A stretch of DNA of 64,000 nucleotides from Gallionella sp. (GCA_028710525.1 JAQTTY010000001.1:275955-339954); one strand, 5' to 3'; positions 23,185 through 32,136 are shown, counted from the stretch's first letter. Numbers and translations: made by a program. The notes: generated by a model not told the origin, from the sequence alone.

Positions 23185-23202
23185 ATAGGCACGCGTGCCT
23201 AT
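23185..23202. promoter_or_regulatory. 18-bp perfect palindrome upstream of HTH genes (candidate operator)
   Basis: ATAGGCACGCGTGCCTAT. Confidence 0.45.
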
Positions 23203-23278
23203 TTGACTTGGCAATAGTAAAGCTTACATAATCCTATCCAGAAGCAACTAGAAGTAATTAAAAAAAGGATAGTGAAAA

Positions 23279-23491
23279 ATGAACACAGAAACGTTTTTGT
23301 TGCAAAAATTTGGGCCGCTGCTTTCGCTTGAGCAGCTTGCTGGACTGCTTGATCGTTCAACCGATGGCTTGAGATTGAGCCTTGCAACTGACAGCGAAAT
23401 TTCCAAAAAATTTGGGCCTGCGCGTAAAAAAATTGGTCGCCGCATCTACTTTCGATCAGCTGTGGTTGCTTCTGTATTGGATGCTGAATGA
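23279..23491 (+). CDS. Small putative DNA-binding protein (HTH)
   Basis: LSLEQLAGLLDRSTDGLRLSL...IGRRIYFRSAVVASVLDAE, AlpA/plasmid-regulator-like layout. Confidence 0.6.
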   Translation: MNTETFLLQKFGPLLSLEQLAGLLDRSTDGLRLSLATDSEISKKFGPARKKIGRRIYFRSAVVASVLDAE

Positions 23492-23763
23492 TGTGTGCAA
23501 CGCTTGATATTGAAGAGTTGGCAGCCAGATTGAAGCGGCACAAGCGAACGATTGAAAGGTGGTTGGTAAAAATTGAAGCAGGTGAAATGGATAAAAATAA
23601 ACTGCCTCCCTGTGATCATAAAACTGGGAAGTGGCTTTGCCTTGAGGCTGACTTCGAGGCGTGGTGGAGAATGCCAAAACCACAGCACTGTTCAAAATTT
23701 GTCAGGGGCTCACTTGCTGATTTGGCAACACATCAACTGATTTCAACTAGCAAGGGCAATTAA
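23488..23763 (+). CDS. Small helix-turn-helix protein
   Basis: DIEELAARLKRHKRTIERWLVKIEAGEMDKNKLP; ATGA overlap with previous ORF. Confidence 0.55.
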   Translation: MMCATLDIEELAARLKRHKRTIERWLVKIEAGEMDKNKLPPCDHKTGKWLCLEADFEAWWRMPKPQHCSKFVRGSLADLATHQLISTSKGN

Positions 23764-24696
23764 ATGCAAAACCGAATTTTGCATTTAACGCGGAATATTA
23801 TTCCCTACATCCGCGAATTGCAGCCGCTTGCTGGATCAACAAGCGGCTGTATTTTAATGCAGCAGCTAGATTATTGGTTTCATCGCCACCCAAATGGATT
23901 TTGGAAGTTCCTTGAGCCTTCATCACACCAAAAATATAAACAGGGTGACAGCTGGACAGAGGAGCTGGGGATAAGCTGCGCTGAATTCAGAACCGCATTT
24001 GACAGGATTGGAACAAGGCATAAATCAAAGTCAGAATTTGATCTGGCGACAGATAAATTTGCTGGAAAATTTTATTGTAGCTATCTAGACCGGCGCGAAA
24101 ACTTAACTTTCTATTTCAGAAATGATTCATTGCTAGACGAGGCATTGGATAATATTATCTCTGATAAACAATGCAATACAGTAAATAAAGAAAGTTCATT
24201 TACTGTAAATAAGGAAAGTGGATTTACAGCAAATGAAAAAAATCAATCCACTGAAATGAAGAAAGTCAATTTACAGGAAATTGAGAAAGTTGATGTCGAT
24301 ATAACAAATACTACTTCTCATACACTACAACAACTTGTTATTCCTTCTCAGCTTGGAAGCGAGGAACTTAAAACAGTTTTTACTCTACTCAAACAAGTGC
24401 CAGTTGCAAGACATCAGGAGTTGCTCGATGAGTTGCAGGGGGCAATTGTCACTAGTTCTATCAGAAAAGGAAAAATCCAATTCTTCAGATCGCTGGTCAA
24501 GTCAGTTCAGTTAGGCGGGTTTGTACCAAGTGCTGGTGTTTCAATCAGAGCAGCGCGAAATCAAAAAGCACAAAGAGAAAAAACAGATTTCGAAAATGAA
24601 TCTAAATTTTTGCTGGATCCAACACTTAGAGCAAAGGGTTCAAAGTATTTCACAAATGGACATCCTCCAGCATCAAGGGAGCATGTCCAAAACTGA
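23764..24696 (+). CDS. Putative replication-initiation-like protein of the element
   Basis: Position after HTH genes and N-terminal PYIRELQPLAGSTSGCILMQQLDYWF resembling winged-helix phage/island replication proteins; homology not verified. Confidence 0.4.
   Translation: MQNRILHLTRNIIPYIRELQPLAGSTSGCILMQQLDYWFHRHPNGFWKFLEPSSHQKYKQGDSWTEELGISCAEFRTAFDRIGTRHKSKSEFDLATDKFAGKFYCSYLDRRENLTFYFRNDSLLDEALDNIISDKQCNTVNKESSFTVNKESGFTANEKNQSTEMKKVNLQEIEKVDVDITNTTSHTLQQLVIPSQLGSEELKTVFTLLKQVPVARHQELLDELQGAIVTSSIRKGKIQFFRSLVKSVQLGGFVPSAGVSIRAARNQKAQREKTDFENESKFLLDPTLRAKGSKYFTNGHPPASREHVQN
24178..24249 (+). repeat. Three tandem 24-bp repeats inside the putative rep gene
   Basis: ACAGTAAATAAAGAAAGTTCATTT / ACTGTAAATAAGGAAAGTGGATTT / ACAGCAAATGAAAAAAATCAATCC. 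Confidence 0.7.
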
Positions 24697-24702
24697 GTCA
24701 GA

Positions 24703-25194
24703 CTACTTGACTACTCTCAGAGATGGGAGTCTTGCTTGGATTTGAGTTGTGCTGGATGTATTCTGAACTGGAGTCTGTGTTAATGGCTGTCGATTTAGAG
24801 ACGCATTATTATTTTCTATCAGTTTGAACAATTCTTGCGTCCTTGCGATTTGCATTGTGTAAGATTTTGGGGAAACGGATTCCTTTAACCTGTAGTCAGC
24901 TATGATACGCCCGCTGTAAATAGCACCAAGCTTTACCCCGACAGACCGCTCAATGGTACTTGGTTGTGACTCTTTTAGTTGCTCAATGTAACCAGTATGC
25001 ATTCCCAAAGTTCTCTTTGTACCATCTGGGGCGGTTGTGTACCTCGGCTTACCATCTGGAGCAATTGCACCACAAGCTTGATGGTAGGAGGCATAGTAAG
25101 CTCTAGAAATTGCATTGCGCTGATTAATTTCACCCAAACCAGAAGCGGCGAACTCTAGAGCACTCTTGAGAAAATCATCCGGAGTAACACTCAT
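24703..25194 (-). CDS. HEPN-like domain protein
   Basis: NAISRAYYASYHQACG (R-x6-H) plus helical ADYRLKESVSPKSYTMQIARTQELFKLI; fold inferred only. Confidence 0.5.
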   Translation of the reverse strand: MSVTPDDFLKSALEFAASGLGEINQRNAISRAYYASYHQACGAIAPDGKPRYTTAPDGTKRTLGMHTGYIEQLKESQPSTIERSVGVKLGAIYSGRIIADYRLKESVSPKSYTMQIARTQELFKLIENNNASLNRQPLTQTPVQNTSSTTQIQARLPSLRVVK

Positions 25195-25925
25195 ACGGGA
25201 TCACAAGAAAGATAAAGGAATTTATCAACATTAGAAAAAGGAATTTCCGCTAGTGCGGCTAACATACGAGATTCGGCAGCGAGCGCATCCTCTACTGATG
25301 AGTGCAGAAGGAATCTGAATATTATCACCCCGTCATGTAGATAAGAATGGCGGCCACGTGGGGCAACGTTGTTTTGTGTACCAATCAAGGATGATGCCAG
25401 TTTGACCCGTTCTGCAATATCGTACCAAGTAACTCCATAGGATGCTAACAGATCACTCTTCTCGGTTAATTCACGCTCAATGTTTATGCTACCACCAAGA
25501 TTTTTAAGGTGTAATACCAAACGCTGAGTTCCGGCCACATCAAATGCTTCAAGATGCATCCTGATTGCTTCCTCAACAACAGTTTTGTTGTCGGGTGCCA
25601 TTGCAACAACCTGATCAATCCAGTCAATGGCACCCTTCAGGTCGCCGATATTAGAAAGAGCTGATGCATAATTAGCGCAGGTGAAAAATTCCTTCCCGCT
25701 GGCGCGAACGGCAGCAAGAAACTGAGAGTGCACACTCTCAATGTCCCACTCAAGAGTAGCAATCATCCCCTTGACACGCTTGGCATCTACAAACATGCCT
25801 ATATCTTCCAATTTCTGCGCTTCAGAACGGACGTAACTAAGTTTTGAGTGATCTACTCCGTTTTCTACCATAGCGTTAATGGTATTAATCAGTGTAGTGG
25901 CTTTTTCGAGTGGAGCTATTGTCAT
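25191..25925 (-). CDS. Helical/TPR-like protein, coupled partner of the HEPN-like gene
   Basis: FTCANYASALSNIGDLKGAIDWIDQVVAMAPDNKTVVEEAIRMHLEAFD resembles TPR helices; 4-nt overlap with next ORF. Confidence 0.5.
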   Translation of the reverse strand: MTIAPLEKATTLINTINAMVENGVDHSKLSYVRSEAQKLEDIGMFVDAKRVKGMIATLEWDIESVHSQFLAAVRASGKEFFTCANYASALSNIGDLKGAIDWIDQVVAMAPDNKTVVEEAIRMHLEAFDVAGTQRLVLHLKNLGGSINIERELTEKSDLLASYGVTWYDIAERVKLASSLIGTQNNVAPRGRHSYLHDGVIIFRFLLHSSVEDALAAESRMLAALAEIPFSNVDKFLYLSCDPV

Positions 25926-26090
25926 TGGATATGATTTGTACTTAACTGCGCAAATATTGAAATTGTGTGCAGGAGCTGTCTCGCGATTATATCCGCACCA
26001 TCCAATTTATATGCAAGTTATAAGTATATTTGCTGTAATGCTTTCGACTAAAGTACACGTGAGCATCCGTCCTCGATGAGTAAAATTATC

Positions 26091-26310
26091 GAGGACGTTT
26101 ATGGGGACAATAAGGACATTTATGGTTGAAAACAGGTGAATTCAGTAGGTCTCAGCACAATAAGAAATTACTCTGGCTGCAAGTGAATAAAAATATATGA
26201 TTCTAAATCAGATAGTTATATTATTTCATGAAGCATTTAAGTTTGAACTTATGGTAATTGCGCATAGGCGATTAGAGCAATTTTGATGAAAATTCCCCAT
26301 AAATGTCCTC
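26091..26310. repeat. Inverted and direct repeat cluster in an intergenic region
   Basis: GAGGACGTTTATGGGG (26091-26106), AAGGACATTTATGG (26112-26125), and inverted CCCCATAAATGTCCTC (26295-26310). Confidence 0.65.
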
Positions 26311-26380
26311 TTTGGATGTTAGTGCACACAAACATGCTGAGTAATTACATTATTCTTTAGCTTTGGTTCATCCAACAAAC

Positions 26381-26420
26381 CGGCACGAAGTGCCGCAGGG
26401 ATGCCGCATCGCGGCATCCC
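26381..26420. terminator. Tandem hairpins at the 3' end of the trb operon
   Basis: CGGCAC-GAA-GTGCCG and GGGATGCCGC-ATC-GCGGCATCCC; no T tract. Confidence 0.5.
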
Positions 26421-26432
26421 CATGTGTTTACA

Positions 26433-27262
26433 TCATCGACTAGGCTCTGACTTCCCCAGCTCCTTGCCTGAGACCAAGCCCTTCCCATCTTTGTACAATA
26501 TGCCAACTACTTCATCTTTAACTGGCACGCGCGATAAGTTGGCAATGTCATGTCGGACAAATACATCAGGATCTCGTCCAGTTTTCTGAATCACTTGGTT
26601 ATCCTGTACATCAAGGATCTTCCCCTCATAGCTTCCCCTTGTGACTGGCCGTTGCGCGAGACGCTCGGCAAGTTTTGATTGAGCCTCTTTTGTCGGTATG
26701 TAGTTAGTAACTTCGATCCCAGCCAACTGCGCTGCAATCCAAGCCGCTTCTACGACTTTGGGTTTGCCGGTGAGCGACATGGCAGTCCAGCCCTTTGCTT
26801 TTGCCAACTCGACGGCTGCATCTAGGTTCTGTTCACCAGCTTTCAGTTTCAGTGTGTCACCCTGATCTACAAGGACTGAGCGGCCACCACTAGCAGGACG
26901 ATATGCACCTTTTTATCACGGATAAACATGCCACCCATCAAATCCTTAGGCTGTGCCAGATTCCGCTTGCGCCATGCGTCGTCTAGATAAATTTGTTCTT
27001 CCACGACGCTCAACCCCAGTGATTGGGCTGTTGGATACGCCAGCAACAATTGCTTGATTGCATCCTCCTTCTCGTTGAGCATGCTTGCCTGAACCTGCTT
27101 GTTGATTTCTTCTGCCAACTCCAACCCTTCCAGGTTGTGCAGGCCATTCACCCAGTAAGGTGCGTGTACTGCAAAGCGACTATTGTTTGTAGCGGCTGAC
27201 TTCAGTTGACCTTCTTTAGCCAGTGTCAAGTCGTCCTGCATTTCTTGATTCTCTAACATCAC
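26433..27262 (-). pseudogene. LPD7/KfrB-domain protein, split by a single frame change near 26911
   Basis: Upstream frame ends ...GGMFIRDKK; the -1 frame continues GAYRPASGGRSVLVDQGDTLKLK...AKAKGWTAMSLTGKPKVVEAAWIAAQLAG (LPD7-like) and YEGKILDVQDNQVIQKTGRD (KfrB-like). Confidence 0.65.
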
Positions 27263-27279
27263 TAACCCCTAAATATCTT

Positions 27280-28686
27280 TTACAGCTCAGAATGGGTGTT
27301 CATCGAAACATGGACCGCGCTACCTTCGCGCTGAGTGTGATCGTTGAGCTCTTTCAAGTGATCGCCAAAGCTTGCCATTCCTCCGTTGCCATTGTCGGTG
27401 CCTGTATTGGCAGTTCCGCCTATACCAGCACTCTGACCCTTTGCACTTGATGTAGATGGCGTGGGTGACACATCCTGACGTTGATGCGGCGGATTGTTCC
27501 CATGCGAAATTGAGGGGCTAGGGGCTTTGCTGCTTGGAGATTCAAAGTCAGAACGCTTTGGTGGCGTTGAACCATTTGCAGCTATTTCAGCGAAGGACAT
27601 GGCTGGAGCTTGTGGTGCAGGACCAGAATCTATTTCTCTACCGCCGATTCCACCTCTAGATTCATTTTTTGCGGCAGCTCCTCCTCCGGCACTCATGCTC
27701 TTAAGCAAATTGCCAATCGGACCTGTACTTTTTGCACCTGAGGCTATTGAGGTTCCGCCTGATACAGCTGCTGCAGCTGCTGCACCAGCAACTGCGCCCA
27801 CTGCTGCTGCATCGCCAGTGCTCATCTGCGACGAACCTGATGACAGCATTGCGGCAATGCTGTCTGCTTTCCATGCAACACCAAAGAGCAAAACGTATCC
27901 AAGCGCAGCGGCCCAGATTGGCGGCCAAACACTAGGATCTGACATTGAAGGAAGCGTTGCGAATTCTTTGATGATCTCAGCACTGAAAGCAGTCATCGTG
28001 ATCAGAATCGCAGCGTAGATCATTATTCTGTATACGAGTGAGATGAGATATTTGAGAGGCGCAAATCCCTGCTCGCGCAAAGCGTCTAGACCTAATAAAG
28101 CAAAACTGATTGGTGACAGTGCCACCACAATCTTGGTTTCAATGAATGTCATCAATATTTTGAAGGCAATCAGGGCCGAAGTTCCCAAGATAACAACGCT
28201 CACTAAACCCATCATGATCGAGGGGAATGGATTGAGTGATTGAAAAATTCCTTGGGACTTATCCAGTTGCTCCAGCAAGGATGATGCAACCTCTATTCCT
28301 TTATTTAGCGGAGAGGTGGGGTCAAATGCAACTGCCCCTGATCCACTTCCTATTTGAAGAAATTCAGCCGCAACTTTAGAGATGAACGGCCCGCCGTGTT
28401 CAAATACATACAAAGCAATTCCAGCCCACATGAGTGATCCAATAAATTTTGCAAAGACTTGCTCTAGATCAGCGCCTGTTATGAGTTTGGTTATATTGGT
28501 CCATGTAAGCTGAAAGATCATGAACAGGCATAGCCATCGCAGTGCTACGCCTTGTAGCGTGTTGGAAACTGTTCCCAATGATGTTTCCATTGAACTCATC
28601 AGCAACTCTGTTGCGGCTTGTTGAGTTGCACTGAATGCTGGCGATGTAAAGAGCAGCAATGCGATTATCACTAAATATTTTTTCAT
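27280..28686 (-). CDS. trbL: P-type conjugative transfer protein TrbL (VirB6-like)
   Basis: Signal peptide, multiple TM segments, Gly/Ser/Ala-rich hydrophilic C-terminus; position after trbJ and small ORF. Confidence 0.85.
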   Translation of the reverse strand: MKKYLVIIALLLFTSPAFSATQQAATELLMSSMETSLGTVSNTLQGVALRWLCLFMIFQLTWTNITKLITGADLEQVFAKFIGSLMWAGIALYVFEHGGPFISKVAAEFLQIGSGSGAVAFDPTSPLNKGIEVASSLLEQLDKSQGIFQSLNPFPSIMMGLVSVVILGTSALIAFKILMTFIETKIVVALSPISFALLGLDALREQGFAPLKYLISLVYRIMIYAAILITMTAFSAEIIKEFATLPSMSDPSVWPPIWAAALGYVLLFGVAWKADSIAAMLSSGSSQMSTGDAAAVGAVAGAAAAAAVSGGTSIASGAKSTGPIGNLLKSMSAGGGAAAKNESRGGIGGREIDSGPAPQAPAMSFAEIAANGSTPPKRSDFESPSSKAPSPSISHGNNPPHQRQDVSPTPSTSSAKGQSAGIGGTANTGTDNGNGGMASFGDHLKELNDHTQREGSAVHVSMNTHSEL

Positions 28687-28696
28687 TTTTCAGACC

Positions 28697-28858
28697 TCAA
28701 AATTTGTGATTTTTGTATGCACTTTCAGGCGTGATTGGAACCGCCTTGAAGTGAATTTCTTGCGCCGCCTGTTTCTCCTTGTATTTGAAGAATTGAGCGG
28801 CTACCAAACCAGCAACTAACAGTAAGAAGATGGCGACTGGGATTGAATATTTTTTCAT
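28697..28858 (-). CDS. 53-aa membrane-anchored protein in the trbK position
   Basis: MKKYSIPVAIFLLLVAGLVAAQFFKYKEKQAAQEIHFKAVPITPESAYKNHKF, below the ORF-track cutoff; start preceded by a purine-rich region. Confidence 0.7.
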   Translation of the reverse strand: MKKYSIPVAIFLLLVAGLVAAQFFKYKEKQAAQEIHFKAVPITPESAYKNHKF

Positions 28859-28867
28859 TTTAATCTC

Positions 28868-29584
28868 TCAGAATTTACGGCTTTTGTAGGCACTTTCAGG
28901 AGTTACCGGCACTGCTTTGAAGTGGATTTCCTGAGCGTCGTTTTTTGCTTGATCCTTCTTTGTTTGTGTCGCCATGTAGTCTGTCTGAGCGGCCTGTTGT
29001 AGCCTCAGCAACTCTTTCAGGTCTGTGATCTGAACCAGCAACTCATGGTTGATAGATGCCAACGCTTGTAATTGCGCCTGCTCTCCATCTGCTGCTTGGG
29101 CCTTGCGACCCAAGGCATCAACTTTCCCTGTCAAATTTTGCTTGTCATCCTTTTCTTTCATGCCAGCACCGTTCAACGCGGCAGCATGAAGAGAATCCAA
29201 CGTTTTGTTGGCCATCACGTCGAACTTCAACCCAAAGCCTGCTGCATCAGGATTGGTAAATGCCTTTGAAAAGTTTTTATCGACGTTAGCCATGTTTTTA
29301 GCGATTTCGTGTCCACCGGATTCAATCTTTTTCTGATTGTCAGCCAGTTGCTGCAAGCTACCCATACTCACATTCACAGGATTGTTTTGCAGGTTCCTGA
29401 TCTGAGCTTCGTATTGCAAAACTTGGTTCTGATATTGCAAAACCTGTTGAAAGTATTGATCGGTCAGCTTGATGAAGTTAAGAACCTGAGTCCATTCGCT
29501 TGCACCACCTGAGGCGGCTCCACCGGCAATTGCTTGCCCGGAGCACAGCAGCATGATGCTCAAAATTATGGGGAGAATTTTCAT
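28868..29584 (-). CDS. trbJ: P-type conjugative transfer protein TrbJ (VirB5-like)
   Basis: Signal peptide; NFIKLTDQYFQQVLQYQNQVLQYEAQIRNLQNNP. Confidence 0.85.
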   Translation of the reverse strand: MKILPIILSIMLLCSGQAIAGGAASGGASEWTQVLNFIKLTDQYFQQVLQYQNQVLQYEAQIRNLQNNPVNVSMGSLQQLADNQKKIESGGHEIAKNMANVDKNFSKAFTNPDAAGFGLKFDVMANKTLDSLHAAALNGAGMKEKDDKQNLTGKVDALGRKAQAADGEQAQLQALASINHELLVQITDLKELLRLQQAAQTDYMATQTKKDQAKNDAQEIHFKAVPVTPESAYKSRKF

Positions 29585-29805
29585 TCTGAAATCTCCTTTT
29601 CACTCTCTTCTTTGAAGTCTTTGGCAAGATCCAAAATGCCTTTCTTGTGCAGGTAATAAATGACTATTAGCCCAGAAATCATCCCTAAAATTATTGAATA
29701 AATTCCTGCTCCTGCCAGTGCAAACAAAGCTGATAAAACAGAAAAGAACGTGAGCATTTGGAGCTTTCTGGTAATCATCATTGGTGTATCTGTGTCCTTA
29801 ATCAT
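29581..29805 (-). CDS. Small two-TM membrane protein, coupled to trbJ
   Basis: MLTFFSVLSALFALAGAGIYSIILGMISGLIVIYYLH; 4-nt overlap with trbJ start. Confidence 0.6.
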   Translation of the reverse strand: MIKDTDTPMMITRKLQMLTFFSVLSALFALAGAGIYSIILGMISGLIVIYYLHKKGILDLAKDFKEESEKEISE

Positions 29806-29855
29806 TTCAATCTCCTTAAAAAGTTTTGCTGCAAAAGATTTGTGCTACTTGTTTC

Positions 29856-30050
29856 CTACAGTCCAAATGCACTGCCGTTGAAATTGATAAAGCGTATTCG
29901 CTGCCGTTCAATTTTTAACAACATCTTGTGGGGAATTTTCCCGCACGGCTCGTCTGCCAGTGCGCGCATCGCGCGCTGATCTGCATCTGATAATTCATAC
30001 TGTTTAACGACTGGATTTCTCTTCGTTACTGGTAAAATTGCACTAGCCAT
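29856..30050 (-). CDS. Hypothetical 64-aa protein
   Basis: ORF between traM-like and trb genes, same strand. Confidence 0.45.
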   Translation of the reverse strand: MASAILPVTKRNPVVKQYELSDADQRAMRALADEPCGKIPHKMLLKIERQRIRFINFNGSAFGL

Positions 30051-30127
30051 TTCTGGATCTCCTGTGATCTGTTGTGGTTAGCTGTGTCTAACTGTTAGCG
30101 CAGTTAGGCACAGCGCATTTAGAAATT

Positions 30128-30781
30128 TCAAAGCATGATTTTTAGCGCGATCACGCTTACGATTGCAGCGCTTACACCTCCTGTAAAAAAGGAAAGAAGA
30201 ATCCATTTCTTTAGTTCAGATTTGTGAATCCGCTCCCGTGTCAAAATTTTTGTTTCGGCGACCTGTACCTGGCTCTTTGCTGTGCCAGTTATCGCAGCTG
30301 TGGCCTTTTCAATTTCAGAGATCATTGAGCTAAGCGTCTGCAGCGATTTGTCAAACGCATTCCGGAAATGTTGTGTGGCAATTTCCATTTCCGTTTTATG
30401 AACCGCTGTGATGTCATCTCGAATCTGCTTTTGGGCATATCGTCCAACGGTTTCGACTTGTTGGCTTTGGAATGAGGCTTGAAGTTTTTGCTCCTTGATG
30501 TACTCCTGCTTTGACGCTTCAAGGTGGCTCTTCAATTGTGTGGTTAGGTCCAGTAGAGCTTGTCCACAATTGGATGCCACCTCTTTCATTTTTTCAGGGG
30601 AGTAGCTGGACTCGATTTCTGAAGTTAATGTTTCAACTTTGGCGGCCAGCGCACGCTGATGCGCATCGACTATTTCATGTAGTGCCACTTCATTAAGAGC
30701 AACTAAAGTGAACACTGGGTCGTCGTCCGCGACGCGGATTCCCCTGGACATCAAAACTGCCTGGAGCTTTTTGATGTCCAT
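30128..30781 (-). CDS. traM: TraM-like IncP transfer protein
   Basis: RGIRVADDDPVFTLVALNEVALHEIV resembles RP4 TraM N-terminus; C-terminal TM; next to traL. Confidence 0.7.
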   Translation of the reverse strand: MDIKKLQAVLMSRGIRVADDDPVFTLVALNEVALHEIVDAHQRALAAKVETLTSEIESSYSPEKMKEVASNCGQALLDLTTQLKSHLEASKQEYIKEQKLQASFQSQQVETVGRYAQKQIRDDITAVHKTEMEIATQHFRNAFDKSLQTLSSMISEIEKATAAITGTAKSQVQVAETKILTRERIHKSELKKWILLSFFTGGVSAAIVSVIALKIML

Positions 30782-30783
30782 TG

Positions 30784-31515
30784 CTACAGCCCTGCTTTGT
30801 CAAGTTCAGCAAATACTTCTTTGACTACTTTCTGTAAGCGGTTTTTTGCTAAAAAGCTGAAGTCAGAAGAATCCATTACATCCGCGAGCGTCATGTTGCG
30901 CTCAGTCATTTGTTTCATGTCGCCGGTGAATGTGTCTGACTGGCTCCGATCAATGATTTTGACGATGCCTGCAATTTTTCCAGCTTTTTCAGCTTCTCTA
31001 AAAAGTTTGCCGGCAGAGATAGGCAGCCCGTCAAATTCAACCTTGCCCCAAAATTCATTTTCCCAGACGACGACTTTTGCATGGTTGTTTACCTTGCTAA
31101 GCAGTTCCGCAAAGCCGTTGAAGGTGTCAGGCTTGGCCTGCCCGCCGGTTAAGACGGTATGAACAAAAACTTTTTTCCCTGCCTCTGCCATGATTTGAAA
31201 AATGTCGTTTTCGGCTAGGTATCTGGTCAAAGGCATGAAGGTGGCAGCCCCGTTATCTATTACGAAATCTGCATCACTTGAAACAATCAACTCCATTAAA
31301 GGGTCAAACTTTCTCTGAATGACATTGCCTCCCTCTGCAATCTCGATGTGCGCAACATCTAGTGACTTGTATCCGGAAAATGTGGCATTTACCGGATCGG
31401 TGTCGGCGCAAACGACCTTATAGCCAATGCTCTGGAGATACTGAGCAATCAGTACAGCTATCAGCGATTTACCAACGCCGCCCTTGCCCTGCAAAATCAT
31501 GTGAATACTGCTCAT
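30784..31515 (-). CDS. traL: TraL-like ParA-family ATPase
   Basis: IHMILQGKGGVGKSLIAVLIAQY, DTDPVNATFSGYKSL, DNGAATFMPLTRYL as in RP4 TraL. Confidence 0.9.
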   Translation of the reverse strand: MSSIHMILQGKGGVGKSLIAVLIAQYLQSIGYKVVCADTDPVNATFSGYKSLDVAHIEIAEGGNVIQRKFDPLMELIVSSDADFVIDNGAATFMPLTRYLAENDIFQIMAEAGKKVFVHTVLTGGQAKPDTFNGFAELLSKVNNHAKVVVWENEFWGKVEFDGLPISAGKLFREAEKAGKIAGIVKIIDRSQSDTFTGDMKQMTERNMTLADVMDSSDFSFLAKNRLQKVVKEVFAELDKAGL

Positions 31516-31533
31516 ATTTTTCCCTTCAATAAG

Positions 31534-31917
31534 TTAAGTGTTATCTACTTCAAATTTTGCTAAGGGGATTGCGCTGTGCTCCCCCTCCCTTGCCTTGCCG
31601 GATAAAACTCGCAGTGGATTACCTGTTGCTGGTAAAACCGGCGCGGGTCTTGTTGCATGGCTGTGATTTGGTAATTTGCTATTTGTAGTCGTTACGCCTT
31701 TGTTCTCTTTTCTGATTCTGTAAACAGCCAGTTCAAAGCTGGCAAATGAAAGTGAGATTCCACTTTCCATTAGCACTTTGTGGACATCCTTCCGTGGCAC
31801 GCCAGCCCGTAATGCATTCTCAATTTCATTGAAAATTTCACGAATCCTCGCGGTCGCAGACCTATTTTTCCCTCTGGCTAGGCTCTGTAGCTTTTCTGAT
31901 ATGTCGTTGTTACCCAT
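31534..31917 (-). CDS. traK: TraK-like oriT-binding protein
   Basis: SATARIREIFNEIENALRAGVPRKDVHKVLMESGISLSFASFELAVYRIRK; upstream of traL. Confidence 0.85.
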   Translation of the reverse strand: MGNNDISEKLQSLARGKNRSATARIREIFNEIENALRAGVPRKDVHKVLMESGISLSFASFELAVYRIRKENKGVTTTNSKLPNHSHATRPAPVLPATGNPLRVLSGKAREGEHSAIPLAKFEVDNT

Positions 31918-32036
31918 CTGATTTGCACCTGGTTTGTGTTGATGTGTTCCTTATGATTTTTTTATCTCCTTCTCGCTTGCAGTTGATGTGTGCATTATGT
32001 CTTTGTGATAAATAATTACAAATAATCAATAAATTA

Positions 32037-32083
32037 AGCGACACGCAGCGGCATGGAGCGACAGCGAGCGACACACAGCGGCA
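32037..32083 (+). repeat. Direct repeats in oriT (candidate TraK-binding region)
   Basis: AGCGACACGCAGCGGCA (32037-32053) and AGCGACACACAGCGGCA (32067-32083), plus AGCGACAGCG at 32057. Confidence 0.75.
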
Positions 32084-32136
32084 ATCTATTCATTACTCAA
32101 TTTGTGCAGGTATTCTGTAAATGCGGGGCAGGACGG

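Noticed and set aside
27494-28018. 174-aa plus-strand ORF opposite trbL
   Set aside because: Arises from the Gly/Ala/Ser-rich TrbL tail read antisense.
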